Made by a program: the position numbers and the translations under genes. Source: Pleomorphomonas sp. T1.2MG-36 (GTDB taxonomy: Bacteria > Pseudomonadota > Alphaproteobacteria > Rhizobiales > Pleomorphomonadaceae). Taken from it: DNA of 64,000 nt. The stretch is taken from contig NZ_CATNLY010000001.1 in NCBI RefSeq assembly GCF_950100655.1, positions 496,001 through 560,000 of the forward strand, in the 5' to 3' direction. This document shows, in pieces, positions 35,307-44,428 of the stretch (the stretch's first letter is position 1; each line of letters begins with the position of its first letter). The notes below the pieces were generated by a model. The model was not told the origin of the DNA and did no database searches. It saw only the letters and a list, made by a program, of their open reading frames with translations.

Positions 35307-36107
35307 TTATTTTTTGCCGTCGACCCAGTGGGCAATGCTCTTGTCGAGCGTGCCATCGGCCTTGATCGAAGCCAGCGCGTCGTCAACCTTCTTGAGGGTG
35401 GCCGCATCGCCCTTCTTGACGACGTAGCCGACGCCTTCGCCGAGCACCTTGTTCTCGGGCGCGGCGGCCTTGATGTCGAACTCGGCGCCCTGCGGCGTCG
35501 CCAGGAAGGTGTGGAGATAGAGATCGGGCGACAGCACGAAATCGATACGGCCGGCGGCGAGGTCGGCCATCGAGTTGTCGGCGGTGTCGTAGGCCTTCAC
35601 CTCGATCTCGGGATAGTACTTGGTCACGTACTGGTGCTGCACGGTCGATGCCTGCACGCCGAGGATCTTGCCCTCGAATGCCTTGGGATCGAGGATCTTG
35701 GCACCATCCGGCGCGTCGACGGTGCCGATCGTGACCACTTCCGACTTCGGGCCGACCAGCGACGTGCCCTCGGTGTAGTAGGAGGCGCTGAAATCAACCG
35801 TCTCGCGACGCTCGTCGGTGATCGAGAAGGCGCCGACTGCCACGTCGAGCTTGTTTTCCTTGAGGGCCGGCAACAGGCCGTCGAAGGCCATGGCGGAAAT
35901 CTCGCACTTCACTTTCATGCGCTCGCAGAGGGCATGGGTGATATCGGCCTCGATGCCTTCCCACTCGCCGGCGGCATTGACCTGACCGAACGGCAGATAG
36001 GGCTCCGGCGTCATGCCGATCCTGATCACGTCCTCGGCGAAAGCCGGCAAGGCCACCGACGAGGCGACGGCAAGCGCCAGCGCCGTTTTGACAACGATAT
36101 TGGACAT
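35307..36107 (-). CDS. Amino-acid ABC transporter substrate-binding protein
   Basis: A 266-residue periplasmic SBP family 3 protein. The signal peptide is MSNIVVKTALALAVASSVALPAFA, and maturation gives EDVIRIGMTPEPYLPFG. The pocket motif SITDERRETVDFSASYY is present. The start at 36107 was chosen over an upstream ATG for the signal-peptide fit. It lies between DDAH and the permease pair and is the closest receptor for this transporter. Substrate class: arginine-like or other polar amino acid, by context. Confidence 0.92.
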   Translation of the reverse strand: MSNIVVKTALALAVASSVALPAFAEDVIRIGMTPEPYLPFGQVNAAGEWEGIEADITHALCERMKVKCEISAMAFDGLLPALKENKLDVAVGAFSITDERRETVDFSASYYTEGTSLVGPKSEVVTIGTVDAPDGAKILDPKAFEGKILGVQASTVQHQYVTKYYPEIEVKAYDTADNSMADLAAGRIDFVLSPDLYLHTFLATPQGAEFDIKAAAPENKVLGEGVGYVVKKGDAATLKKVDDALASIKADGTLDKSIAHWVDGKK

Positions 36108-36159
36108 TTGGGACGTTCCCCTTTTCTTCGACATCAATCTCTTCGCTCAACCCGCCGGT

Positions 36160-36954
36160 TCAGCCCCGCCGCCACCGCAGCGACATGCAGGAAAGGCCGG
36201 CATCGATCTTGCCGATCTCGGTGGTCTTGAGCGGCACCACCTTGTAGCCGTTGGCGGCCAGGAGCTCGGCGGTGCGCGGATAGTCGGAACCGACGAACAC
36301 CACGTCGTTGACGCGCAGGGCGTTGGCGGCGGCTTCCTCGCCGGCCGGCACCAGAAGCGTCTTGAAGCCCTTGAACACGCCGGACCGCTCGAGGCGACCG
36401 GTGGTCAGCACCGTCTCCTCGTCAAGGAGCGAACAGTCGGTCTTGAAATGCAGCACGTCCTTGGGCGTCTCGACGATCTCGCCTTTGCGGCCGAGTTTGG
36501 CCAGGCATTCGATTAGCGCCTCGGCGCCTTCCCGGTTTGTGCGGGCGGACAGGCCGATCATGACGCTTTTCTGCGTCGTCAGAACGTCGCCACCATCGGC
36601 AAATCCGCGCGGCAGGTCGACGACGGTCGAGAACAGGCGCTTCAGCACCGGTGCGATCTCGGCTGTCTCGCCAGCGCGAGTCGGGGCGCCCGGCCTCAGC
36701 AGAATGGCCCCTTCCGGGAATACCAGCGCGGGATCCTCGACGAAGATCGAGTCGGGGAAGGCTTCGAGCGGCGGCAGCACCGTCACTTCGACGCCGGCCA
36801 GGCTCACCGCATGAATGTAGGCGGCATGCTCGGCGAGAACGCCGGCATAGGTGGGATTGCCGCGATCATCGGCGCGGAGGCCGTTCACCACCGACGAGGA
36901 CGGCGTGCGGACGATGAAGGAATCGAAACGATAGACGGGAAGAGTGCTGGCCAT
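36160..36954 (-). CDS. Dimethylarginine dimethylaminohydrolase (DDAH)
   Basis: A 264-residue amidinotransferase-fold enzyme that hydrolyses N-omega-methylated arginines to citrulline plus methylamine or dimethylamine. Catalytic positions are visible: FVEDPALV (71-78), GFADGGDV (117-124), His169 in DVLHFKTD and Cys256 near the C-terminus in DAGLSCMSLRW. The short length and terminal Cys fit DDAH rather than arginine deiminase (about 400 residues). It is encoded between two binding-protein genes, which suggests methylarginine or arginine scavenging. The start at 36954 gives the normal family N-terminus. Confidence 0.9.
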   Translation of the reverse strand: MASTLPVYRFDSFIVRTPSSSVVNGLRADDRGNPTYAGVLAEHAAYIHAVSLAGVEVTVLPPLEAFPDSIFVEDPALVFPEGAILLRPGAPTRAGETAEIAPVLKRLFSTVVDLPRGFADGGDVLTTQKSVMIGLSARTNREGAEALIECLAKLGRKGEIVETPKDVLHFKTDCSLLDEETVLTTGRLERSGVFKGFKTLLVPAGEEAAANALRVNDVVFVGSDYPRTAELLAANGYKVVPLKTTEIGKIDAGLSCMSLRWRRG

Positions 36955-37046
36955 TCGGACACCTTGATGGAAAGCGCTGTCATAGACGAACCGTCCGTCA
37001 GGGTGCAACAACCGGAAAGGGCATTGTCCTTCGTGAGAAGACGGAT

Positions 37047-37072
37047 GCCGGCCGAACGTGCGTCCGGCCGGC
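37047..37072 (-). terminator. Hairpin after the distal binding-protein gene
   Basis: An 8-bp perfect stem (GCCGGCCG / CGGCCGGC) topped by a further 3-bp ACG/CGT pairing, 43 bp downstream of the 37115-37894 gene. It likely ends or attenuates the abundant binding-protein message before DDAH. Confidence 0.55.
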
Positions 37073-37114
37073 CACGGAACTGGCGGAAGCGGCAGGACTG
37101 CCGCCCCCGATGTC

Positions 37115-37894
37115 TCACTTCAGCGAGTAGAGGTTGATCTTGAAATACTTGTCGTTGATCGTCTTGTAAGTGCCATCGGCGACCACTTCGTCGATGGCCT
37201 TGTTGATGGCCTCCTTGAGCGTGCCATCTTCCTTGCGGACGGCGATGCCGACGCCCTCGCCGACGAAGGCCGGATCGGTGATCGGCTCGCCGGCCAGCTT
37301 GCAGCAAGCGCCGGCTTCCTTGTCCACCCAGTCGAACATCGGCAGGAAGTCGCCGACCTGCATGTCGAGACGGCCGGCCGCAAGGTCGAGATTGGCCTCG
37401 TCCTGGGTGGGATAGGTCTTCAGCGTGGCGCTCGGATAGGTCTTCTCGATGTACTCGGCCTGCGTGGTGCCGGCCTGCGCGCCGATGATCTTGCCCGACA
37501 GCGCCGCGTCGGAGAACTCGGTGATGTCGCTGTCCTTTGGCACGACGTGGGTCATCGCCGCCTTGTAGTAGGGCTTGGTGAAGTCGACGACCTTCTTGCG
37601 TTCCTCGGTGATGAACATCGAGGCGATGATCATGTCGTATTTCTTGGCGAGCAGCGCGGGAATGATGCCATCCCAATCCTGCGCCACCACCTCGCACTTG
37701 ACCTTCATCTTCTCGCAGAGGGCGAGACCGATCTCGACATCGAACCCCTTGATGGAGCCGTCGGTGTCCACATAGTTGAAGGGCGGATAGGCGCCCTCGG
37801 TGCCGATCTTCAGCGTCTCCTCGGCGTGGACGGCGAGAGCCGAGGCAGCGAGTAGCGCGGCGGCGGCAAACCCGCGAATGATGCTTCTGGTCAT
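37115..37894 (-). CDS. Amino-acid ABC transporter substrate-binding protein (second receptor)
   Basis: A 259-residue periplasmic SBP family 3 protein. The signal peptide is MTRSIIRGFAAAALLAASALAVHA. The mature start EETLKIGTEGAYPPFNYVD and the motif ITEERKKVVDFTKPYY are those of lysine/arginine/ornithine (ArgT/HisJ-like) receptors. It is the first gene of the minus-strand DDAH cluster. Because the cluster already has one receptor, this one probably widens the substrate range of the same permease pair. Confidence 0.93.
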   Translation of the reverse strand: MTRSIIRGFAAAALLAASALAVHAEETLKIGTEGAYPPFNYVDTDGSIKGFDVEIGLALCEKMKVKCEVVAQDWDGIIPALLAKKYDMIIASMFITEERKKVVDFTKPYYKAAMTHVVPKDSDITEFSDAALSGKIIGAQAGTTQAEYIEKTYPSATLKTYPTQDEANLDLAAGRLDMQVGDFLPMFDWVDKEAGACCKLAGEPITDPAFVGEGVGIAVRKEDGTLKEAINKAIDEVVADGTYKTINDKYFKINLYSLK

Positions 37895-38017
37895 TGTGAC
37901 TGTTCCCCTGGTAAGGCGCGGGCCGTTTATTGTCTTTGCCCGTAGCGCTGAAAGATTAGCGGCAAATCGCAGGGGATGACAATTCTCTGTCAGGAAATTT
38001 GTTGGTCCATTGCCCCA

Positions 38018-39238
38018 TCATTCTCCCTGTCGTTTCAGAATCGCGGAAAAACTGGGGTCGAAGGCGCGGCGGATGGGATCGGCGGCGGCGCCGATGGCGA
38101 CAGCCCAGGGGTCGGTCATGCCCAGCCGAAGGCGTGGCACGGCGCGCCCGGCCGTCGGCACCAAGGACGGGCGCAACGGTTCGATCGCGGCGATCAACCG
38201 ATGCATCAACGAGCCGGAAACGCCACTCGACAGGACGACGGTTTGCGGGTCGAACAACGTCTCTGCCGTATGAACGGCCAGCCGCAGATCGTACCCAGCC
38301 CGTTCGATCCAGTCGCCGACGCGCCGGTCACCCGCCAGCACCAGCCGTTCCAGCTTGTCGAACTGCTGCGGATCGGCCGGATCGATGTCGACCTGCGCGT
38401 AAAGAGAAGCGATGGAGGCGCGATGCTCCAACGGAACGAGGTTATCCGGCTTGCCGAACAGCACCATGCCGATTTCGCCGGCGTTGCCGTTGGCACCACT
38501 GTAGAGTTCGCCGCCAAGGATCAGCCCGGCGCCGATGCCGTAGCCGACATAGATGCAGACGACGTGATCGAGGCCGTGCGCGGCTCCCACCATGCGCTCG
38601 GCGGTGGCGCAGGCTGCCGCGTCGTTCTGCAGGCTGACGGCAAGGCCGGTGCCAGCCGCCAGCCGATCCACCAGAGGAAAGCTCTGCCAGGCCTGCATGA
38701 GCCACAGGCTGTCGTCGGCGATGGCGACGCCGAACGGGCCGGGCATCGCCACGCCGATACCGGCGATACGCGCCTCGGCCTCCGGCCTCCCGGCCGCGAA
38801 CCTGCCCCTCACCTCGGAGAGCAGATCGAGCAGCACCCCGACGCCCTCCTCCGGTGCGCGCGGTGGCACCTTGGCGGTGGCGCGGGCCAGGATATTGCCG
38901 ACGAGATCGACGACGATGGCGCGGCTGATGTGACGATCGATCTGAAGGCCGATAGAGTAGGCGCCGTCGGCGACAAGGCGATAAGGCGTCGACGGCTGCC
39001 CTCGCCCCTTGCGCACCAGTTCCTCGGACGCGACGAGGCCTTCGTTCTCCAGCGTCTCGACGAGATTGGACACCGCCTGCTTGGTGAGGCCGGTGGCACG
39101 GGCAAGATCGGCGCGTGACAGGGCACCGTTCACCCGGAGCGCGTCGATGATGACGCGCCGGTTGTGAGCGCTGGTTCCCTCGTGATTGGCGCCACTCTTG
39201 GCGCGGATCGGCCGCTGTTCGTTCATGCCCAAATCCAT
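38018..39238 (-). CDS. ROK-family transcriptional regulator (NagC/XylR-like)
   Basis: A repressor of about 406 residues. The N-terminal winged helix (HNRRVIIDALRVNGALSRADLARATGLTKQAVSNLVETLENEGLV) is followed by a sugar-kinase-like ROK domain with IGLQIDRHISRAIVVDLVGN and GVAMPGPFG. The usual ROK zinc-site Cys cluster is not evident. It is divergent from the sugar ABC operon and should control it in response to the imported sugar or its phosphate. ATGs at 39238 and 39226 are both possible starts. An inverted repeat lies just upstream. Confidence 0.9.
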   Translation of the reverse strand: MDLGMNEQRPIRAKSGANHEGTSAHNRRVIIDALRVNGALSRADLARATGLTKQAVSNLVETLENEGLVASEELVRKGRGQPSTPYRLVADGAYSIGLQIDRHISRAIVVDLVGNILARATAKVPPRAPEEGVGVLLDLLSEVRGRFAAGRPEAEARIAGIGVAMPGPFGVAIADDSLWLMQAWQSFPLVDRLAAGTGLAVSLQNDAAACATAERMVGAAHGLDHVVCIYVGYGIGAGLILGGELYSGANGNAGEIGMVLFGKPDNLVPLEHRASIASLYAQVDIDPADPQQFDKLERLVLAGDRRVGDWIERAGYDLRLAVHTAETLFDPQTVVLSSGVSGSLMHRLIAAIEPLRPSLVPTAGRAVPRLRLGMTDPWAVAIGAAADPIRRAFDPSFSAILKRQGE

Positions 39239-39270
39239 CTTGACAGCAGTTGATATTTCGCCCACGAATT

Positions 39271-39287
39271 AGTCAAGCAATTTGACT
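39271..39287. promoter_or_regulatory. Candidate ROK operator
   Basis: The inverted repeat AGTCAA, GCAAT, TTGACT lies in the divergent region between the ROK regulator and the sugar ABC operon, surrounded by AT-rich sequence. It could also contribute a -35-like TTGACT. A single site was seen. Confidence 0.5.
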
Positions 39288-39445
39288 TAATAAGGAACCG
39301 AAGAGTTCCGGGGAACGCTAGTCCGCCCGAAATGGTGTGACGACGCTCCATGCCATCGGCCCGTCGGGCCATCACACGACCGGTCGTGGCGGCACATTAC
39401 CGCCGCGATCCCTTCCGCGTAGTCACCGACCAAAGGGAGCCCACA

Positions 39446-40684
39446 ATGAACAGGTTTTTCGGCAGGACACTCCTCTCCGCGACGCTTCTGACGGCGCCGC
39501 TTTCCCTTCCGGCTTTCGCCGAGACGCAGATCAATGCGCTGTTCATGGCCCAGGCCGCCTATAGCGAGGCCGACGTTCGTGCCATGACCGAGGCCTTCAC
39601 CAAGGCCAACCCCGATATCAAGGTCAATCTGGAGTTCGTTCCCTACGAAGGCCTGCACGACAAGACCGTGCTCGCCCAGGGTGCCGGCAACGCCTACGAC
39701 GTCGTCCTGTTCGACGTGATCTGGCCGGCCGAGTTCGCCGCCAACAACGTGCTGGTCGACGTCACCTCCAAGATCACCGACGACATGAAGACCGGCGTGC
39801 TGCCCGGCGCCTGGACCACCGTCAAATATGACGGCAAGTTCTACGGCATGCCCTGGATCCTCGACACCAAGTATCTGTTCTACAACAAGGAAATCCTGGC
39901 AAAGGCCGGCATTGCCAATCCGCCCAAGACCTGGGAAGAGCTGGCCGCCGACGCCAAGATCATCAAGGACAAGGGCATCCTCGCCTCGCCGATCGCCTGG
40001 AGCTGGGCGCAGGCGGAAGCCGCCATCTGCGACTACACCACGCTGGTCAGCGCCTTCGGCGGCGACTTCCTGAAGGACGGCAAGCCGGCCTTCCAGTCGG
40101 GCGGCGGTCTCGACGCACTGAAGTACATGGTCGACAGCTACACGTCCGGCATCACCAATCCGAACTCCAAGGAGTTCCTGGAGGAAGACGTCCGCAAGGT
40201 GTTCGAGAACGGCGATGCCGCCTTCGCCCTCAACTGGACCTACATGTACAACATGGCCAACGACCCGAAGGACTCGAAGGTCGCCGGCAAGGTCGGCGTC
40301 GTGCCGGCGCCGGGCGTGGCCGGCAAGAGCGAGGCATCGGCCGTCAACGGTTCGATGGGTCTCGGCGTCACCACGGTCAGCAAGCACCAGGATGAGGCGT
40401 GGAAGTACGTCGTCTTCATGACCTCGCAGGCGACGCAGAACGCCTATGCCAAGCTCAGCCTGCCGATCTGGGCCTCTTCCTACGAGGATCCGGCCGTCAC
40501 CAAGGGCCAGGAAGAGCTGATCGCCGCCGCCAAGGTCGGTCTCGCCGCCATGTATCCGCGCCCGACCACGCCGAAGTACCAGGAGATCTCCGTCGCCCTG
40601 CAGCAGGCGATCCAGGAGGCCCTGCTCGGCCAGTCGAGCCCCGAGGACGCGCTGAAGACCGCCGCCGACAACAGCGGCCTCTGA
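39446..40684 (+). CDS. Carbohydrate ABC transporter substrate-binding protein
   Basis: A 412-residue periplasmic receptor of the SBP family 1 (CUT1). The start at 39446 gives a signal peptide (MNRFFGRTLLSATLLTAPLSLPAFA). The mature protein has NPDIKVNLEFVPYEGLHDKTVLAQGAG, KYDGKFYGMPWILDTKYLFYNKEIL and KTWEELAADAKIIKD, typical of oligosaccharide or sugar-derivative receptors. GGGAG precedes the ATG. It opens a six-gene operon regulated by the divergent ROK protein. Confidence 0.94.
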   Translation: MNRFFGRTLLSATLLTAPLSLPAFAETQINALFMAQAAYSEADVRAMTEAFTKANPDIKVNLEFVPYEGLHDKTVLAQGAGNAYDVVLFDVIWPAEFAANNVLVDVTSKITDDMKTGVLPGAWTTVKYDGKFYGMPWILDTKYLFYNKEILAKAGIANPPKTWEELAADAKIIKDKGILASPIAWSWAQAEAAICDYTTLVSAFGGDFLKDGKPAFQSGGGLDALKYMVDSYTSGITNPNSKEFLEEDVRKVFENGDAAFALNWTYMYNMANDPKDSKVAGKVGVVPAPGVAGKSEASAVNGSMGLGVTTVSKHQDEAWKYVVFMTSQATQNAYAKLSLPIWASSYEDPAVTKGQEELIAAAKVGLAAMYPRPTTPKYQEISVALQQAIQEALLGQSSPEDALKTAADNSGL

Positions 40685-40755
40685 GCGCATGATCGCACCG
40701 GGCGCCCCACGGCGCCCGGTCCACCGCCCCTTCAAGTATCCGACGAGGACACCGC

Positions 40756-41640
40756 ATGTCCGGCACCTGGATCACAACCCGGGCGTGGCTACTCATGCTG
40801 CCGCTCCTCATTGTCATGGTGGCCGTCATCGGCTGGCCGCTGGCCGACACCGTGCATCTCTCCTTCACCGATGCGAAGCTGGTGGGCACATCCGGCAGCT
40901 ATGTCGGCTTCGACAACTACGCCCGCCTCATCTCCGGCAATGCCTTCGGTCGCACGTTGTTCACCACGACCTTCTTTGCCGTGGTGGTGGTGACGACGGA
41001 GATGCTTCTCGGCGTACTTGCCGCGCTGTTGCTGAACCAGCAGTTTTACGGCCGTACGCTGCTGCGCGCCCTGCTGATCCTGCCCTGGGCGCTGCCGACG
41101 GTCGTCAACGCCACCCTGTGGCGGCTCATCTACAATCCCGAATACGGTGCCCTCAACGCGGCGCTCACCCAGCTCGGCATTCTCTCCGACTATCGCTCCT
41201 GGCTCGGCGAACCCGGCACCGCCCTGACGGCGCTGATCGTCGCCGACTGCTGGAAGAACTTCCCGCTTGTTGCGATGATTGCGCTCGCAGCCTTGCAGGC
41301 GGTGCCGCGCGACGTCATCGCCGCGTCCTTTGTCGACGGCGCCAGCGCTTTCGCCCGTTTCCGCTTCGTGACGCTGCCCTATCTCGCGGGACCGCTGATG
41401 GTGGCGCTGGTGCTCCGCACCATCGAAGCCTTCAAGGTGTTCGACATCATCTGGGTCATGACGCGCGGCGGGCCGGCCAACTCGACACGCACCATGTCGA
41501 TCCTCGTCTACCAGGAAGCCTTCTCCTTCCAGCGAGCCGGCTCGGGCGCCTCGCTTGCCCTGATCGTCACGCTGATCATCACGGTGCTCGCCATCGCCTA
41601 CGGCACCGCCGTGAAGAAGGTCGCGGGGAGCACTGCCTGA
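40756..41640 (+). CDS. Sugar ABC transporter permease (MalF/UgpA type)
   Basis: A 294-residue, six-helix permease. The N-terminal segment WLLMLPLLIVMVAVIGWPLADTVHLSF and the EAA loop DVIAASFVDGASAFARFRFVTLPYL are typical. Its stop overlaps the start of the next permease by one base (TGATG). It pairs with that protein to form the CUT1 channel. Confidence 0.94.
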   Translation: MSGTWITTRAWLLMLPLLIVMVAVIGWPLADTVHLSFTDAKLVGTSGSYVGFDNYARLISGNAFGRTLFTTTFFAVVVVTTEMLLGVLAALLLNQQFYGRTLLRALLILPWALPTVVNATLWRLIYNPEYGALNAALTQLGILSDYRSWLGEPGTALTALIVADCWKNFPLVAMIALAALQAVPRDVIAASFVDGASAFARFRFVTLPYLAGPLMVALVLRTIEAFKVFDIIWVMTRGGPANSTRTMSILVYQEAFSFQRAGSGASLALIVTLIITVLAIAYGTAVKKVAGSTA

Positions 41641-42485
41641 TGGAACGCCAGAACCCCTTCTTCCGCCTGTTCCTGCACGTGGCGGCGCTTATCCTTTCCG
41701 CCGTCATTCTGGCGCCGCTGCTCTGGCTGTTCGTGATGAGCATCTCACCGGCCGCCGACCTCGCCGCCAAACCGCTCAAGTGGTGGCCGGAAACCATGGA
41801 CTTCTCGCGCTACGCCACGCTCCTCTCCACCGTGGAGAACAGCGCGGGCGCCGCCTTCATGGCCAGCCTCCGCAATTCGCTGATGGTCGCCAGCATGGCA
41901 ACCGTGGCAGCCGTGACGCTGGCCGTGCCGGCCGGTTGGGCCGTGTCGCGCACGCCGTCCGTCGGCTGGTCGCTGTCGCTGGTCATCGCCACCTACATGT
42001 TGCCGCCGGTGGCGCTGGCCGTGCCGCTCTACATGGCGCTCGCGAACTTCGGCCTGCTCAACAACGTGTTCGGGCTGGCTCTCGTCTATCTCACCATTCT
42101 CGCCCCCTTCACCACATGGCTGATGAAGTCCGGCTTCGACGGAATTCCGCGCGAGATCGAGCAGGCGGCGGTGATCGACGGCGCCAGCCTCTGGCAAACG
42201 CTGCGCATCATCACCCTGCCGCTCGCCCTGCCGGTGGTGGCGACCTCGGCCCTGTTCGCCTTCCTGCTCGGCTGGGACGAGTTCTTCTATGCCCTGCTGT
42301 TCACCTCCGACCAGCGGGCCAAGACGCTCACCGTCGCCATTGCCGATCTGGCCGGCGGCCGCGTTTCCGACTACGGCCTGATCGCCACGGCCGGCGTGCT
42401 AGCCGCGCTGCCGCCGATGCTGGTCGGCATCGTCATGCAGCGGGCGCTGATCTCCGGCCTGACCTCCGGCGGCGTCAAAGGCTGA
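41640..42485 (+). CDS. Sugar ABC transporter permease (MalG/UgpE type)
   Basis: A 281-residue, six-helix permease with the MalG-like N-terminus (HVAALILSAVILAPLLWLFVMSIS) and the EAA loop IPREIEQAAVIDGASLWQTLRIITLPLA. The ATG at 41640 shares a base with the upstream stop. A long in-frame extension upstream of this start overlaps the MalF-type gene and is not coding in this frame. Confidence 0.94.
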   Translation: MERQNPFFRLFLHVAALILSAVILAPLLWLFVMSISPAADLAAKPLKWWPETMDFSRYATLLSTVENSAGAAFMASLRNSLMVASMATVAAVTLAVPAGWAVSRTPSVGWSLSLVIATYMLPPVALAVPLYMALANFGLLNNVFGLALVYLTILAPFTTWLMKSGFDGIPREIEQAAVIDGASLWQTLRIITLPLALPVVATSALFAFLLGWDEFFYALLFTSDQRAKTLTVAIADLAGGRVSDYGLIATAGVLAALPPMLVGIVMQRALISGLTSGGVKG

Positions 42486-42502
42486 ACCGAAAGGACTACG
42501 AC

Positions 42503-43513
42503 ATGACCGCTCCCCGCTCCGAAAGTCTCCTCGCCATCGATCGCGAAATGGCGCGCCAGCACGCCGACGCCCTCGCCTCCTTCGAGCAGAACCGCGAGGT
42601 GGCCGCCCGCGCCGCCGCGTCCCTGAAAAGAACCGGGCGCCTGCTCATGCTCGGCATGGGCGGCTCGCACGCCGTCGCCCGCGCCGTCGAACCCTACTAC
42701 CGCGCCCTCGGCATCGACGCGGTATCGCTGCCGGTATCCGAACAGCTCGCCTCACCCCTGCCGCTCCACGGCCGTACCATCTTCGTTACCTCGCAGTCGG
42801 GCGAGAGCGCAGAGGTCGTTCGCTGGTTCAAGGAAACCGGAGGCAGCGCCGACACCTACGCACTGACGCTCGAAGGCGGCTCCTTCCTTGGCAAGGCCGC
42901 CCCGGCGCTCGTCGCCGCCGGCGGATCGGAGTTGGCCTTTGCCGCGACGCGCAGCCTGACGCTGACCTTCGCGCTGCATCTCGCCGTTCTCGCCGCGCTC
43001 GGCGCCGATGCGGCGCCGGCCCTCGCCGTGCTGAAGGCGCCGGAGACGCCCGACGTCTCCGCCGCACTTGCCGCCCTCAAGAACGTCCGCAACGTGGTCA
43101 CCTCCGGCCGGAGCCTGCAGGGTGTCGCCGAGGCCATCGCCTTGGGCTTCACCGAGCTGTCGCGCCGCCCCTGCTTCTCGCATGAGGGCGGCCAGCTCCG
43201 CCACGGACCGATGGAGATGCTGTCGCCGGAGATCGGCGCCGTGCTGTTCCGTGCCAAGGATCCGACGTCGCCGCTGATGGCCGGCATGGCCGGCGAAATC
43301 CTCGCCGCCGGAACGCCGGTCGTCATCTTCGACGCCTCGGGCGAGGCGCCGGTGCCCGGTGCAGTCACCGTTGCCGTCAAACCGGCCGCCGGCATGGCTG
43401 CCGCGTTCGCATTGTTGCCGGCCGCCCAGACGCTGATGGTCGCCTTCGCTGCCGAGCGCGTCGAGAATGCCGGCACCCCCGTCCGCTCGAACAAGATCAC
43501 CCGGAGCGAATAA
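42503..43513 (+). CDS. SIS-domain sugar-phosphate isomerase/deaminase
   Basis: A 336-residue protein with two SIS domains, as in GlmS isomerase halves, NagB-II deaminases, AgaS and the FrlB deglycases. Phosphosugar-binding loops are visible (LMLGMGGSHAVARAVEPYYR; VTSQSGESAEVVRW), as is the conserved HEGGQLRHGPMEML around the catalytic His/Glu. With the adjacent PfkB kinase and CUT1 importer it probably splits an amine from a phosphorylated sugar (amino-sugar deaminase or Amadori-product deglycase). It lies 17 nt after the permease and directly abuts the kinase gene. The substrate is unresolved. Confidence 0.85.
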   Translation: MTAPRSESLLAIDREMARQHADALASFEQNREVAARAAASLKRTGRLLMLGMGGSHAVARAVEPYYRALGIDAVSLPVSEQLASPLPLHGRTIFVTSQSGESAEVVRWFKETGGSADTYALTLEGGSFLGKAAPALVAAGGSELAFAATRSLTLTFALHLAVLAALGADAAPALAVLKAPETPDVSAALAALKNVRNVVTSGRSLQGVAEAIALGFTELSRRPCFSHEGGQLRHGPMEMLSPEIGAVLFRAKDPTSPLMAGMAGEILAAGTPVVIFDASGEAPVPGAVTVAVKPAAGMAAAFALLPAAQTLMVAFAAERVENAGTPVRSNKITRSE

Positions 43514-44428
43514 GTGAAGCCGATCGCCGTCATCGGAAACGTCAACGTCGACCTGATCCTCGGCCCGGCAGCGCCCTGGCCCCAGCCGGGAACCGAGATC
43601 ATCGTCGACCACGACGAACTGCGCGTCGGCGGCTGCGCCGGCAATTCGGCGCTGACGCTGAAGGCGCTTGGCGTTCCGTTCGCCTTGGCCGCCAGCATCG
43701 GCAGCGACCGTTTCGGCGCATGGCTGGCCGAGGAGTTCGGTGAACAGTCAAAACGCTGGCGGATGCACCCGGAGAACACCACCATTTCCGTCGGCATCAC
43801 CCACCCCGACGGCGAGCGGACCTTCTTCACCACGCTCGGCCACCTGCCGCACTATGGTGCCGCCGACGTGCTGGCCGCTCTCGACGGCGAGGCCCATCGC
43901 GACGGCTACGCGCTGTTCGCCGGACCCTTCCTGATGCCGCGTCTGGCCGGCGAGTACGGTCAGCTCTACGATTGGGCCGACCGGTTCGGCATTCGCGTCG
44001 CCCTCGACACCGGCTGGCCGCCGGCCGGCTGGAAGCCCGAGGTCGTCGAGGCCGCCAAGGGATGGCTTGCCCGCTCGTCGATCGCCCTCTTCAACGAGGT
44101 CGAGACCACCTCGATCACCGGTCGAAGCGACGTGCGCGATGCCGCCCGCGCCATGCTCGACCTGATGCCCGAAGGGGCGATGGCCGTGGTCAAACGCGGC
44201 CCGCATGGCGCCCTGGCCGCATCCGGCGCCGGCCTCGTCGAGGTGGCGGCCCCTGCGGTCAAGGTCATCGATACCATCGGAGCGGGCGACGTGTTCAACG
44301 CCGGCTTCCTGGCGGCTCTGGCCGCCGGCAAATCGCTCGAAGACAGTCTCGCGGCGGGAACGGCCACCGCCTCGCTCGCCGTATCCACCTATCCGCGTCG
44401 CTATGCACCGCCGGAGTCCCGTTCATGA
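43514..44428 (+). CDS. PfkB-family carbohydrate kinase
   Basis: A 304-residue ribokinase-fold kinase. The first signature (ELRVGGCAGNSALTLKALGVPFALAASIG) and second signature (DTIGAGDVFNAGFLAAL, with the catalytic Asp) are intact. The GTG start follows directly after the SIS gene stop, and its own stop overlaps the ATPase start as ATGA. It should phosphorylate the sugar delivered by the operon's ABC importer, before or after action of the SIS protein. The specific sugar cannot be read from sequence. Confidence 0.93.
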   Translation: MKPIAVIGNVNVDLILGPAAPWPQPGTEIIVDHDELRVGGCAGNSALTLKALGVPFALAASIGSDRFGAWLAEEFGEQSKRWRMHPENTTISVGITHPDGERTFFTTLGHLPHYGAADVLAALDGEAHRDGYALFAGPFLMPRLAGEYGQLYDWADRFGIRVALDTGWPPAGWKPEVVEAAKGWLARSSIALFNEVETTSITGRSDVRDAARAMLDLMPEGAMAVVKRGPHGALAASGAGLVEVAAPAVKVIDTIGAGDVFNAGFLAALAAGKSLEDSLAAGTATASLAVSTYPRRYAPPESRS

